In this document: piece after piece, positions 11,501 through 24,300 of the stretch
Numbering within the stretch: position 1 is the first letter of the stretch
How the letters are laid out: each line of letters opens with the position of its first letter
From: Glebionis coronaria
Taxonomy: Eukaryota; Streptophyta; Magnoliopsida; Asterales; Asteraceae
DNA: 64,000 bases
Direction of reading: 5' to 3'
Assembly: GCA_025667525.1 (NCBI GenBank)
Contig: CM046882.1
Span: forward strand, 211,838,592 to 211,902,591
Position numbers and translations under genes: made by a program
The notes under the pieces: model-generated
What the model was told of the DNA's origin: nothing
Seen by the model: only the letters and a program-made list of their open reading frames with translations
Database searches by the model: none

Positions 11501-11833
11501 CGTGGAGAAGTTTCTGGGTACGGTACGGTTTGGAAATGATCAGTTTGCACTGATACTCGGATATGGAGACTTGGTTCAAGGGAATATCACTATTAAACGG
11601 GTTTATTACGTCGAGGGACTGAATCACAACTTATTCTCGGTTGGTCAATTTTGTAATGTGGATTTGGAAGTGGCTTTTCGGAAAACTACTTGCTATGTTA
11701 GAGACTAAGATGTGAATGACCTTCTTACAGGTTCTCGTGGCTCTGATCTCTACACAGTAACTCTTCAAGATACATCTTCAACAAATCCAATTTGCTTAAT
11801 GGCGAAAGATACATCCTCTCAAGCATGGTTATG
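8589..11833 (+). pseudogene. Copia element G: zinc knuckle, coiled-coil linker, dead protease
   Basis: It opens with NCKGFGHMARECKKPK, a CCHC knuckle that has lost its first Cys because the gag N-terminus is gone. An acidic stretch follows (8700-9000), then long Lys/Glu-rich coiled-coil-like segments (9030-10470). The linker before protease carries KCGKCVRTFNHDACAF and YKWLPNT. The protease region reads CTKHMTGNLKLLINF, then YYVEGLNHNLFSVGQF. The frame jumps at about 11454-11458, where the expected D-S-G catalytic triplet is missing. The text ends LLTGSRGSDLY and LCLMAK-type pre-integrase sequence, cut by element E. Stops at 8782, 9418, 9880 and 10465 also break it. No functional product is possible. 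Confidence 0.88.
11829..11833. repeat. TSD of element E (TTATG), left copy
   Basis: TTATG before the E 5' LTR is repeated at 21335-21339 after the 3' LTR. Removing E and one copy restores the continuous copia reading through the pre-integrase region of G. Confidence 0.95.
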
Positions 11834-12308
11834 TGATAGGTGTGTAAACACCCATCCTTTTTACCACATAATTACAATAATAACCGGACCAAAACGTGTA
11901 TTTTATGTCTTTTATGTTAGAATTATGCGTGGTTTGTGTTTTTGTTGTGATTTAGGACGAAATAATGAAAAGTGGAGAAAACACGGACATTCACGGGCAT
12001 TTACTGACTTTTATTGAAGAAAAAGACGAAAGACGAAGTCAAGAAGTCAAGAGTGCAAAAAGAACGGAAGTCCAAGACCAATTCTGAAGATTTATTGAAG
12101 AAAAAGTTAAAAGACGGAAGTTTACTTAAAGCCGAGGAACTCAAGTCTTACTTATCGAAGAATTAAAAGACGAGTCCAAAGAAATCCCGAGCCAAAAGTC
12201 ATCAAAGTCCAAGATTAACAAAAAGATTAAGAAGGAAGGACTTAATGGCGCAATTAAGAAGAAAGGAAGGAGGGGAGGAAGCTTCCTCTAACCACTCCCC
12301 TAATCTCC

Positions 12309-12316
12309 TATAAATA
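12309..12316 (+). promoter_or_regulatory. TATA box in the element E LTR
   Basis: TATAAATA lies in CTCCTATAAATACCCCTC. The B LTR has TATAAATA at 29055-29062 in a similar context (TGCCTATAAATAC), which supports it as the promoter of this lineage. Confidence 0.65.
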
Positions 12317-12861
12317 CCCCTCTTATTCATTTCACTAGTTTTTGTTGACTAATCGTGACAATTAGTTCTTCCATGGTTGGCTAGAGTGACACTAGTTCTT
12401 CCACATTTACTTTTATGCACATTTAATTACCTTGCACCTTTAATTACTTGCACCTTTAATTACCTTGTATTGCACTTTAATTTTCAAGTAAGTTACTTTT
12501 ATCTTTATTGCACCTTTACTTTATTTGTTTGATCTCTCATTCTACCTTTCTTTCTTGCTTGATTTTATTGATTACATGCTTATTGTGTTGCTTATTTGAT
12601 TAAAGATTGTGTCTTTATACTTTTGATTGATTTAGATCATTGATTTTTATAGCTTATTTGTTATTTTTAAGTTTTATAAAGTTTTTATAAAAGTTATTCG
12701 TATACAAAAGTTTGTTTTTCGTTAAGCTTATTCAATTCGTGTCTTAAAAGTTTTTAAATTTCAGTTTAGTAGCTTATTTTCATACGGTTTGCATTAGGAT
12801 TTTAGTCTTGTGCTTATTTGATTAGTAGCTTATTTGTTTAGCTTATTTTGTGTTTTTCCTA

Positions 12862-13390
12862 CGGTATTCCGATCTTACAATCGGAAAAGGGTTTTGTATT
12901 CCGACGGGGATTCCGATCTCCCCATCGGAAAAGGGTTTGTCACATTCCGATTTGGGGTGTTTAGTGTTATTCCGATCTGAAAAGTGACAACATTCCGATC
13001 AGAACTATACTCTTTATTCCTATCTAGAGGTAAATCCACATTCCGATGAGATCTCCTGAGGCTACATTCCGATAGTTGGTTCCGATCAATATTCCGATTG
13101 GGGGAGTTAGTGGTATTCCAATCAGGTAAGTGACATATTCCGATCAGGACTCTACTATACATTCCGATCAAGAGGTGAGTATCATTCCGATCTGGAGTTA
13201 GGTTCATATTCCGATCAGAGGTGTTCGTTTGGATATTCCGATCAGGTAAGTGACAGTTATTCCGATCAGAGGTTTCCGATCAACATTCCGATCAGGGTAG
13301 GTAATTAAACATTCCGATTGGGCAGGTTTGTGCATATTCCGACGAGGTACATTCCGATCAGACTCTGATCGGAATATATTCCGATTCGGT
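12862..13390 (+). repeat. Array of ATTCCGATC-type motifs in the E 5' LTR
   Basis: About 25 copies of ATTCCGA(T/C), often continuing as CAGAGG or CAGGTAAGTGACA, with irregular spacing of about 15-30 bp. It ends in overlapping palindromes at 13351-13385. The copy in the 3' LTR lies at about 20452-20972. It is not a simple tandem satellite because the spacers differ. Confidence 0.85.
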
Positions 13391-13749
13391 TGTTTTTCAC
13401 TTATTTTATCTTGTTTAATTTTTACGTTCTCATTTTAATTCTTGTCTAATTTTAATTTCCGTCACGCTTTAATTTTAAGTCATTTAATTATTTACTTTTC
13501 AAAAGTTTTAAATATCGCACCACTTTCTTTTAATTAGATTTAGTTTAATTTTAACGCCATTTTACTTTAACTCATTTTAATTTTACGTCATTTACTTTTA
13601 ATTGTTTTGCACAATTTTATTTATACTACAACGACAAACATTTTTGTTTCACCAAAGAATCAACTGAGTCACATAGATAACCTAGATCAATTCGATTAGA
13701 CCAACACAACGAAAAATATTTTATACCTAGCCAAAAGCGGAGTATTAAA

Positions 13750-13764
13750 TGGCGCTGCTGCCGG
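13750..13764 (+). other. Primer-binding site, tRNA-Asp type (element E)
   Basis: TGGCGCTGCTGCCGG, 2 bp after the LTR, resembles the TGGCGCCGTTGCCGG type used by Athila elements. B and D carry close versions (TGGCGCCGCTGTCGG and TGGCGCCGCTGCC). Confidence 0.8.
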
Positions 13765-13970
13765 CTCTTTTCGTAAAGATTAACGGTTTTCTGTGAGAGA
13801 CGCGTTGCTTTTTGGGATCCGTTCACTTGTGAGCGTTATTTTTCTTGCATAAAAAATTCAAAAAATCCATAAAAATTAAAAATTTAAAAAATCCAAAAAG
13901 ATTTTATTCTTTATTGTGTATATATATTGTCTTTGTGTTTGGTTTCTTTTTCTTTTGTATTTTCAGGTGT
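13765..13970 (+). other. Leader of element E with putative intron
   Basis: It contains GTGAGAGA at 13793, then an AT-rich stretch, a long pyrimidine run and TTTTCAG ending at 13966, four bases before the gag ATG. B and D have the same GTGAGA and an AG at the same distance from their ATG. A leader intron of about 174 nt is possible. Confidence 0.4.
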
Positions 13971-16900
13971 ATGCGTACTAGATCTTCCAATTATCAAGAG
14001 CCCGAGACTCAAGAAGATTTTAGTATGTCAGGTGTTAACAACAACAATAATCCACCGCACCTCAATAATAACAACAATGTTCTTCCACAGCCCGATCTTC
14101 GGACAATGGAGGAGCTTTGTCAACCTAAAATGTTTGGACGAGGAGGACCGATTGCGCCGATGCAAATCAACGCTCCTGAGTTTTCGTTGAAGCACCACAT
14201 GATTCAGCAAGTGCAAACAAATCCTTTTAGAGGAATGCCTGATGATGATGCCAACAAACACCTCGACAAGTTCATTACAATCACCCAAAGCATGAAGTTG
14301 GCTGGTGCCACAATGGATGAACTTCGCCTACAACTCTTTCCACATACTTTATTACATCATGCCGAGAAATGATTTGATCGTCTTCCGAAGAATTCTATTC
14401 ACACTTGGGATTACATGACTCAACGCTTTTTTTCGCGCTACTTTCCACCATCCATGGTCACGAGCCTTCGCAATCAAATCAGCGGTTTCATGCAAGATCC
14501 TGATGAATCTCTTTTTGATGCTTGGGAGAGATATAATGTCTTGATCGATAGATGTCCAAACCACAACATGCTTCCAGTTACATTAATTGATACTTTCTAC
14601 AACGGTTTGACTTTTCGTGATCGTGATACGATTAATGCAGCCGCCGGTGGCACATTCATGAAAAGGAGACCCGAGGAGTGTAGAGAGCTTATTGAGAACA
14701 TGACTACTCACCACAAAAACTGGGATTCCTCCGCTTCTTCAAGGAACAACCCGAGAGTCAATGTTTCCTCCACCTCAGCAAACCCTGATATGACCGAACT
14801 CACCTGTGTGCTGACTGAAATGAGCAGAAGTATGCAACTCTTGGCTTCAAACCAACAACAACAACAAGTTAAAGCGGTTGCACCTTCTTGTGAAACATGC
14901 GGCGGTCCTCACTCATACACCGATTGTCCTTCTACACAAGGAAATCCGGAAAATGTGTATGCAGCTTATGGTAATTATTCACGGGAAAATTACCAAGCTC
15001 GACCTCAAGGGGATAGAAATCTGCTGAGTTACCGATCAAACAACTACCTTTCACCCGGTTTTTCTCCTCAAAACCAAAACTCCGCCAACAACTACACTAG
15101 AAGCAACCAAGTCCCACCAAGAGCTTCTAATCCTTATCACCCACCCGCTCAACAACTCCCACCCATTAACCCCGATGTTGACACCATCATGAGAACCCAC
15201 GCTGAGCAAATCAAGAACCTGCAGAGCCAAATTATCAATCTGAAAGGAGATATTACCAAGCAAGGAAATGATATTAGATCCGAACTTCGAGATAATCTTC
15301 AATCCTCCATCAGCACTCAAACGAATGATATAAAGAATATGCTGGCTAGTTTCTTGCCCCCTGCTCAACCTTCTACTTCAAGTTCTCTACCTTCAAACAC
15401 CCTCACTAATCCGCGCGCCAATGTGAGTGATATTACTACTCGTAGTGGAATTACCATTGTCGATCCACCAATCCCACCCCCATCATCTACACCTCCTCCA
15501 CCACCATTTATCCCTACTCCTCCTACACCTAGTATTAGTGAACCATTACCGCCTTCGCCTCGTCATGACGATGTTTCCAGGAAGGACCCTTCAACATCTC
15601 AACCTTCACCTTCACTTGCACCTTCACCAACCAAACCCAATATCCCTTATCCCTCTCGTTTAGGCAAGACCAAAATGCTAACCAAGGATGACTCTGAAGT
15701 GACACACTATGTGAAGATGATCTCTCAGATGAACTTTAACATTAGCTTTCTTGAAGCACTTGTCCACATGCCTAAATTTGTTAAAGCATTTAAGGAATTG
15801 ATTAACAAGAAGGAGAAGCTGATTGAACTCGCCAACACACGCTTAAATGAAAACTACTCTGCAGTTATTCTTAAAGAACTTCTGGAAAAGCTTGGAGATC
15901 CCGGTCGTTTTGTGTTGCCTTGCGTTTTCAAAAAAACTGAAGAATTTACTGCCCTTGCTGATCTCGGGGCCAGTATTAATTTGATGCCATTGAGTGTTTG
16001 GAAAACACTATCATTGCCCGACCTCACTCCAACGAAGATGACTCTCGAACTTGCAAATCGCACACTCGCTTACCCCGTTGGTATAGCCGAAGACGTGTTC
16101 ATCAAAGTTGGCACATTTACTTTCCCGGTCGATTTTGTCGTTGTTGATTATGAAATGGACCATCGTATTCCTTTAATACTTGGTCGGCCCTTCTTGAGAA
16201 CCGGACGAGCTTTAGTTTATGTGGCCGAAGGTGAGTTAATCTTAAGAGTCGAGGATGATGCACAAGTGTTCAAAATGGCAAAGCTTACAAGTAAATCCTT
16301 TGGAGGCCGAGAATCAGTGAATATGATTAATGTACATGATGAATTTGTTGTCTACAACAATCCTCTATTCGATTCTTGCATCGATAATCCACTTTTTCAT
16401 GATGATGTGGATGATTCTCGCTCCAATTTGGAACTTTCTCCCATTTATGATTCTCCACCGGTCTTTGATGCTTATGATGATGATTCTAGCTCAGACTCGG
16501 ATGATTATGATGACCTTACTTCTGAGTATCCGGACATGCCCACCTTTGATGACTTTGAGGATGCCGATACTCTTTCGAGCGATTCTTCTACTGATGACAT
16601 TGCACCTACATTTGATGAAGATCCTCCGCCATCACTCGATCCTACTTTGGACGATTACTCATTTGAGGAAGACTTCTCTGCATTTCTTAACACTTACTTC
16701 CCTCATGAGAGTGATGCTCCTCCTTTGGACTTTGAAGATTATCGTCTTGATCCTACTTTGGATTTGAAGCACATTCTTTCAAAGGAGAAGAAACCGGTCG
16801 ACACCAATATCCGCAGCACGTATGAGTTAACACCTCTTTGTTCCCCTTCTGAGGACGAGGTTGTGCTTCTTCGCGGATCTTCTTCACACTCTGCTGAGCC

Positions 16901-17117
16901 TGAGTGCTATTTTCCCCTAAAGGAAAAGGTGTTCGACCCCGGTATTGCAATCTTTAAGCCATCTCAGTATCCACCTGATGAAATAAAAGGAAAAATCTTT
17001 GGAATTATTGGAAATCTGCTTGCACCACTTCACCCTTGCTTCCACCGTGCTCCATCGCTGCTTAAGGGAACCTTGCCTATTCTTATTTGGCTTGCCTTGT
17101 TCGCCTTAAGCCTCTGA
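13971..17117 (+). pseudogene. Gag-protease with acidic C-terminal tail (element E)
   Basis: The start is ATG at 13971 (MRTRSSNYQ), matching the MRTR starts of B and D. The frame of about 1048 codons has a single stop, TGA at 14370-14372, where Trp is usual in this lineage. Order: gag (about 14100-14700), a short zinc-knuckle-like CETCGGPHSYTDC (CX2CX3HX4C), a Gln/Pro/Ser-rich linker, a retropepsin-like protease with ALADLGASINLMPLSVW near 15950 and PLILGRPFLRTGRA, then a tail very rich in Asp/Glu (16330-16780) and a hydrophobic C-terminus ending IWLALFALSL. RT and integrase are absent; the frame ends at 17117. The protein would form particles and process itself. Apart from the stop it is well preserved. 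Confidence 0.88.
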
Positions 17118-19420
17118 TATTTGATGGACGAAAACTATTTCTTTGATCCTGGTGGATATGTTTCATGCTTCTTCCGTTGATGATCAAGGTTGAGTCAGGC
17201 TCACGACTCAGTTAACAAAAACCAAGCGCTTCTTGGGAGGCAACCCATGCATCTATCTTTTAGCTTTCTTTATCATAAGTGTAGGGGAGACCCGTTGGTT
17301 TGCTTTCCTCTCCTCACTTCTTAATCAGGGATTCGAGCTTCAATGATCTACTCTTGATGATTCTTGATGACCCGTGATTCCGTGTTTCACTTCTTCCCGG
17401 TTCTATCCTAAACTCTTTTCGATTCACTATTTTATATTTTCTCAATATTAAAATAGGAATCTCTTTTGTTTTCCTTTCCTTAGCAAGATTTAAACAAAGT
17501 GCACAATGTCCTAAGTGTAGGGGAGTTTAATCCCACATGCTTAAACATTGAGGACAATGTTTATATTAAGTGTAGGGGGACTTCTATCGAAGTTAAGTGG
17601 CCTTTTCCTTGTGTTTGTCCTCATTTTAACCGGAAAATCAATTTTTCGTCATTTTTCAAAATTTTTGATCTATTTTGGCCTATTAGTTTTTCCTTTTGTA
17701 TAGTTATTTTCTTGCCTTATTAGAATAAATCTTTAATAAAGTGGTTTTAATTTTCAAACGTTGTGAATCTTTTGACTCAAACCGAGTTTACTTATCTAAG
17801 TTACTCTAGCTATTATCCTTAACGTGTTTAAGTCAAGTTTTGCTAGGCTATTATATAAGGAGCTATAAAACGCGAAAGTCTTGACTCTCACGGGTTAAGA
17901 ACAAAAACTTTTCGCAAGTTCCTATAACTGATCCTAGAGATTCGTTTATCAAGGGAACTTTAAAACGCGATTTCTAAGCTTGAAAAAGTCTAAGAGTTTG
18001 CAAGATCCTATAGGCGACTCGAAAACCCAAAACTTTGATTTAATAGGCTAAGCATCCACGAGTCTCATTACTTGAGATTTTAAACTGTGGAGAACGAGAG
18101 ATGATAGAGCTAATTATAAGTTCGGTATTCTTTCGTGAATTTATGTGAGTTAATTATAAGCCTATTCTCCCATCGTTTGCTAATAAATTTATCTGCTAAT
18201 AAATAAGGTTGTACGATTTGAAAAGTTACTTAGCTTCTAGCCCAAGATCATTTAAAAGTTGCTCGGTATGGATTAGAGTTCATAGCCAAGGCATAACTTA
18301 TTGAAGCGGGATGCGAAGATTGGCGAGTCCAAAAAGGTCCTAACAAGGCATGAGGGCTATATTTTGTTGCTAAAGATCCAAAAGTGATATGAAGAATCAT
18401 TCATCGAAAATCAATATGAAGGATCGAGACACACGACGAAAAGCAAAAACTCCCTAAAAGTCATGGAGAAGTGTATCCGAAAAGACCCTAACAAGGTATG
18501 AGGATAAATAGATCCAAGTCAATAAAGGAGGCGGATCGTTGTATATCAAAGTCCAAAATAAAGATTGGAGAAAAATGAGGAAGTCGTGGTCCAAGTATGA
18601 ATCTCTCAAAACTTCAAGTGAAGAAATTCCATTATGAAGAGAAGACCATAATTTCATGAACGTCTCTCAAGGTTTGAAGTATGAAGTCGCTGCCAAATAT
18701 CGGTCCGAGAAAGGTCTCAAATCGCGAAGCGAGTTATGCCAAGATATGAACTTTATGAGGTCCCGAGAAGCAGTTTTAAAAGATTTTGTCCTTTAGCTAA
18801 CTATTGATTAAATCGTTCACTTTATTTTCAGACTTAATAACTATCGAAATAAGTCAAACAATGCATCCTCGTGATCATTCAAGACAATAATAAAATATAA
18901 GAGATACACCTAGGAATAAGGGAGTCTAAGTGAATAATTGGCCCACATGAGTTCGTGTTAGTTTATGATTAAATCCTTCAAAGTCGAGCTCGATTTTGGC
19001 TTCTACGATCTTTTTCTTCAAACTCGTGCCGGTTTTTGCCGGTTTTCGCGAACTTGGTACCTACACACATGAAAACAAGAAATACACATATACAAGGCAT
19101 ATTTGATACATTTAATGCAATATTTCATTGTTTTAAGCTTCTAATGATATGAGTAAAATCACTCATATCAGTTTACTAACTTATAATAACAATGATCTCG
19201 TTTTTAAGCTTGGTTTGGAGAAAGTGAAAAATTGAGGATGATGATCATTCATAACATTTCCAAAACCCAAGGTATGTTTTTGATTTCTTTACTTTGAATG
19301 TTTATAGATTTCTATCTCTTTAATAAAGGCCAACGTGGATTGATTTTGATGAAAAATGTAAACGTGCTTTGTAACTAATGCATTGCATGAGGACATTGCA
19401 ATGGTCAAGTGTAGTGGATT
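17118..19420 (+). other. 3' noncoding region of element E
   Basis: No gene is supported. It holds a block shared with B (17192-17247) containing AAGCGCTTCTTGGGAGGCAA, a stem-loop at 17542-17563 flanked by AAGTGTAGGGG tracts, and about 1.3 kb co-linear with 36600-37850 of B. The polypurine tract AAGTGTAGTGGATT is at 19407-19420. Conservation between E and B outside coding sequence suggests an RNA-level role. Confidence 0.8.
17542..17563 (+). other. Conserved 3' stem-loop (element E)
   Basis: TAAACATTG, loop AGGA, CAATGTTTA: a perfect 9-bp stem. The same stem occurs in B (36397-36420) and D (54332-54353, minus strand), each time between two GTGTAGGGG-like purine tracts. Confidence 0.7.
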
Positions 19421-21334
19421 TGATAGGTGTGTAAACACCCATCCTTTTTACCACTTAATTACAATAATAACCGAACCAAAACGTTTATTTTATGTCTTTT
19501 ATGTCGGAATTATGCGTGGTTTGTGTTTTTGTTGTGATTTAGGACGAAATGGTGAAAAGTGGAGAAAACACGGACATTCACGGGCATTTACGGACTTTTA
19601 TTGAAGAAAAAGACGAAAGACGAAGTCAAGAAGTCAAGAGTGCAAAAAGAACGGAAGTCCAAGAACAATTCTGAAGATTTATCGAAGAAAAAGTCAATAG
19701 ACGGAAGTTTACTTAAAGCCGAGGAACTCAAGTCTTACTTATCGAAGAATTAAAAGACGAGTCCAAAGAAATCTCGAGCCAAAAGTCATCAAAGTCCAAG
19801 ATTAACAAAAAGATTAAGAAGGAAGGACTTAATGGCGCAATTAAGAAGAAAGGAAGGAGGGGAGGAAGCTTCCTCTAACCACTCCCCTAATCTCCTATAA
19901 ATACCCCTCTTATTCATTTCACTAGTTTTTGTTGACTAATCGTGACAATTAGTTCTTCCATGGTTGGCTAGAGTGACACTAGTTCTTCCACATTTACTTT
20001 TATGCACATTTAATTACCTTGCACCTTTAATTACTTGCACCTTTAATTACCTTGTCTTGCACTTTAATTTTCAAGTAAGTTACTTTTATCTTTATTGCAC
20101 CTTTACTTTATTTGTTTGATCTCTCATTCTACCTTTCTTTCTTGCTTGATTTTATTGATTACATGCTTATTGTGTTGCTTATTTAATTAAAGATTGTGTT
20201 TTTATACTTTTGATTGATTTAGATCATTGATTTTTATAGCTTATTTGTTATTTTTAAGTTTTATAAAGTTTTTATAAAAGTGATTCTTATACAAAAGTTT
20301 GTTTTTCGTTAAGCTTATTCAATTCGTGTCTTAAAAGTTTTTAAATTTCAGTTTAGTAGCTTATTTTCATACGGTTTGCCTTAGGATTTTAGTCTTGTGC
20401 TTATTTGATTAGTAGCTTATTTGTTTAGCTTGTTTTGTGCTTTTCCTATGGTATTCCGATCTTACAATCAGAAAAGGGTTTTGTATTCCGACGGGGATTC
20501 CGATCTCCCCATCAGAAAAGGGTTTGTCACATTCCGATTTGGGGTGTTTAGTGTTATTCCGATCTGAAAAGTGACAGCATTCCGATCAGAACTATACTCT
20601 TTATTCCGATCTAGAGGTAAATCCACATTCCGATGAGATCTCCTGAGGCTACATTCCGATAGTTGGTTCCGATCAATATTCCGATTGGGGGAGTTAGTGG
20701 TATTCCGATCAGGTAAGTGACATATTCCGATCAGGAATCTACTATACATTCCGATCAAGAGGTGAGTATCATTCCGATCTGGAGTTAGGTTCATATTCCG
20801 ATCAGAGGTGTTCGTTTGGATATTCCGATCAGGTAAGTGACAGTTATTCCGATCAGAGGTTTCCGATCAACATTCCGATCAGGGTAGGTAATTCAACATT
20901 CCGATTGGGCAGGTTTGTGCATATTCCGACGAGGTACATTCCGATCAGACTCTGATCGGAATATATTCCGATTGGGTTGTTTTTCACTTATTTTATCTTG
21001 TTTAATTTTTACGTTCTCATTTTAATTCTTGTCTAATTTTAATTTCCGTCACGCTTTAATTTTAAGTCATTTAATTATTTATTTTTCAAAAGTTTTAAAT
21101 ATCGCACCACTTTCTTTTAATTAGATTTAGTTTAATTTTAACGCCATTTTACTTTAACTCATTTTAATTTTACGTCATTTACTTTTAATTGTTTTGCACA
21201 ATTTTTTTTATACTACAACGACAAACATTTTTGTTTCACCAAAGAATCAACTGAGTCACATATATAACCTAGATCAATTCGATTAGACCAACACAACGAA
21301 CAATATTTTATACCTAGCCAAAAGCGGAATATTA
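19421..21334 (+). repeat. 3' LTR of element E (1914 bp)
   Basis: Same length and ends as the 5' LTR (TGATAGG to TATTA) and followed by the TSD TTATG. The motif array is at about 20452-20972. No gene inside. Confidence 0.93.
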
Positions 21335-24300
21335 TTATGGCATCAACGATTGTCACATCTCAACTTTGACACCATCAACTTGCTTTCGAAGAATGATATT
21401 GTGACCGGTCTTCCTAAATTAAAATTCGTCAAAGACCATCTTTGTTCTTCTTGTGAGTTGGGGAAAGCAAAACGGAAGTCTTTCAAAACAAAGACTACCC
21501 CAAGCTCAAAAGGACGATTGGAACTCCTACACATGGATTTATGTGGTCCCATGCGTGTAGAGAGTATTAACGGGAAAAAGTATATTCTCATGATTGTTGA
21601 TGATTACTCTAGATACACATGGACTTTCTTCTTAAGGTCCAAAGATGAAACACCAGAGGTTCTCAAAAACTTTCTCAAGATGATACAACGCAATCTTCAA
21701 GCTCAAGTCTTAACCGTAAGAACGGATAGGGGTACTGAATTTTTAACAAGAATTTGCAATCTTACTTTCAAGAAGAAGGCATCGAACATCAAACGTCTAT
21801 TGCTCGAACTCTTGAACAAAACGGCGTTGTCGAAAGATGGAACCGCACTTCGGTAGAGGCAGCTCGAACAATGCTTTCTGCTTCAAAATTACCACTATTC
21901 TTCTGGGCTGAAGCTATTGCAACCGCCTGTTATACTCAGAATCGTTCTCTCATCATCCCTAGACATGAAAAGACACCTTACCACATCATAAATGGAAGGA
22001 AACCTACGGTTAAATTCTTTCACGTATTTGGATCTTTATGCTACATTCTTAAATACGGTGAGAATCTCGTCAAGATGAAAGAAAAAGGTGTTCCATGTAT
22101 TTTTGTGGGGTATGCTACATTGTCGAAAGGATATCGAGTTTACAACAAGAAAACAAAGATTATTATAGAAACAATTCATGTGAACTTTGACGAATTGCCA
22201 CAAATGGTACTTGAACACAACAGCTCAAGTCTCGCACCTCATTGTCCAGCAATGGCACCTACACAAAACAGTGTACGTCCCGTGCAAGAATGTCAAGAAA
22301 ATACTCCTACAGCAGAATCGACGGATACGACACATATGAATGAGTTGGTTGATTTATATGATCCAATGTTTGGTGAATATTACTATGGAAACAATCAAGT
22401 TGTGTCAAAGCCTTCCGCTGTCAATACTGCTGATGCACCTGAACAAAATCAACAAGACACAACTGCCTCTACTTTAGCAACCGTTGCTCAAGAGACTATT
22501 CCATTGGATACTCAACAAACTCAAGAAACTGTCATAGAACCAACATCACCAACCGTCAATGCTGAAGGAGGAAACAACAATCAAGCAGTCGATGCACAAC
22601 CTGACGAAGAAGAATTTATCAACCCGTTCGGTACACCGGTAAACGCAGTCAGAGAGTCTTCTACTCAACATGTTGATCCTTCCAACATGCATACATTCTA
22701 CCAAAGATATCCATCCACTCACCATTGGACTCATGATCATCCATTGGAGCAAGTAATTGGAAATCCTTCACAACCGGTTCGAACACGCAAACAACTCAAC
22801 ACCGATGGTGATGTGTGTATGTATGCACTCACCGTGAGTTCAACTGTACCTTCAAACATCAAACAAGCCATGACTGATCATGTGTGGATTGAATCAATGC
22901 AAGATGAAATTCATCAATTTGAACGTCTAAATGTTTGGGAACTTGTTGACAAACCTTATGGAATTTCGCTTTTAGATTTAAAATGGATCTGGAAAAACAA
23001 ATTGGATGATGAAAAAACGATCATCAAAAACAAATCTCGTCTTGTGGTTAAGGGGTATCGTCAATAAGAAAGGATAGATTTTGATGAATCATTCGCTCCA
23101 GTTGCTCGTTTGGAAGCTGTCAGGATATTCCTTGCTTATGCTGCACATAAGGGCTTCACGGTTTTTCAGATGGACGTTAAAACTGCTTTTCTCAACGGTC
23201 ATTTGAAGGAAGAAGTGTATGTGAATCAGCCGGAAGGATTCATCGATCCTCATCACCCTGACAAAGTCTATCGTCTCAAGAAGGTTGTATATGGACTTAA
23301 ACAAGCTCCAAGGGCATGGTACGAAGAACTATCCAACTTCTTGGTCTCGAAAGGATTCTCCAAAGGTTCTATTGATCCTACTCTTTTTATTAATAAATAT
23401 AGGGATGACATACTGCTGGTGCAAGTTTATGTTGATGACATTATTTTTGGTTCTACGAACCCAAAACTTTCAAAACGTTTTGAAAAATTAATGCACAGCA
23501 GATTTGAAATGTCAATGATGGGGGAGCTAAAATTCTTTTTAGGCCTCCAGATTCATCAATCCCCGCGTGTTCATAAACCAAGCTAAGTATGCTCAAGAGA
23601 TACTTAAAAAGCATGGTATGACCTCATGTGCTCGCGTTGGTACACCATTGTCGACCACATCCCTAGACGCTGACTTGTACTCATATCCCGTAGATCAAAC
23701 GCGATATCACAGTATGATCGGGTCACTTATGTACCTTACAACCAGCAGGCCTGATATTCATCATGCCACATGCTATTGTGCACGATATCAAGCCAGACCT
23801 ACTCAAAAGCACCTCAAAGAGGTTAAACGGATCTTTCGGTACCTTAAGAATACCATTCACATGGGACTCTAGTATCTGAAGGGAACCGGTTTTCATCTAA
23901 CAGCTTTTTCAGATTCTGATCACGCAGGTTGCCTTGATAGTCGAAAAAGCACTTCTGGTAGCGTATAATTTCTAGGGGAAGACAAACTTATGAGCTGGTC
24001 GTCAAAGAAGCAGGATTGCACTTCGCTCTCATCAGCTGAAGCCGAATATGTGGCTCTATCCGCGTGTTGTGCTCAAGTCCTCTGGATGAAAACTCAACTC
24101 ACGGATTATGGCTTCCACTTTGATAAAATACCTATGTATTGTGACTCAAAGTCGGCCATAGCCATCTCTTGCAATCCGGTTCAACACTCCCGTACCAAGC
24201 ACATCGCAGTCAGATATCACTTCATCAAGGAACAAGTGGAACGTGGTATCGTGGAATTATACTTTGTCAAAACTGAGTACCAGATAACTGACTTGTTTAC

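Larger units (their letters stand above)
11834..13747 (+). repeat. 5' LTR of element E (1914 bp)
   Basis: Runs from TGATAGG to TATTA, a non-canonical TG/TA pair whose borders are fixed by comparison with the 3' LTR and the TSD. A hairpin lies at its start (11839-11852). The TATA box CTATAAATACC is near 12307-12317, and an array of ATTCCGATC motifs covers 12862-13390. The region after 13390 is T-rich and featureless. Minus-strand ORFs here are just the array read as repeated Asp-Arg-Asn. Confidence 0.93.
11834..21334 (+). mobile_element. Element E: Athila-like non-autonomous Ty3/gypsy element (9.5 kb)
   Basis: Two LTRs of exactly 1914 bp (11834-13747 and 19421-21334), a tRNA-Asp-type primer site, one Gag-protease reading frame ending in an acidic tail, and a 2.3 kb 3' noncoding region. 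No reverse transcriptase, RNase H or integrase motif exists anywhere inside, so it would need enzymes from another element. By eye the LTRs differ at about 40 sites, near 2 percent, and the element is younger than G, which it interrupts. Confidence 0.93.

Noticed and set aside
12875..13207. Minus-strand frame rich in Asp-Arg-Asn repeats (also 20468-20794)
   Set aside because: It is the ATTCCGATC array read in one frame; no start context, and the pattern follows the DNA motif, so it is not evidence of a protein.
12862..13390. CRISPR-like look of the motif arrays
   Set aside because: Motifs are 7-9 bp with irregular spacers in plant LTRs; there are no repeats of 23-40 bp and no cas genes.
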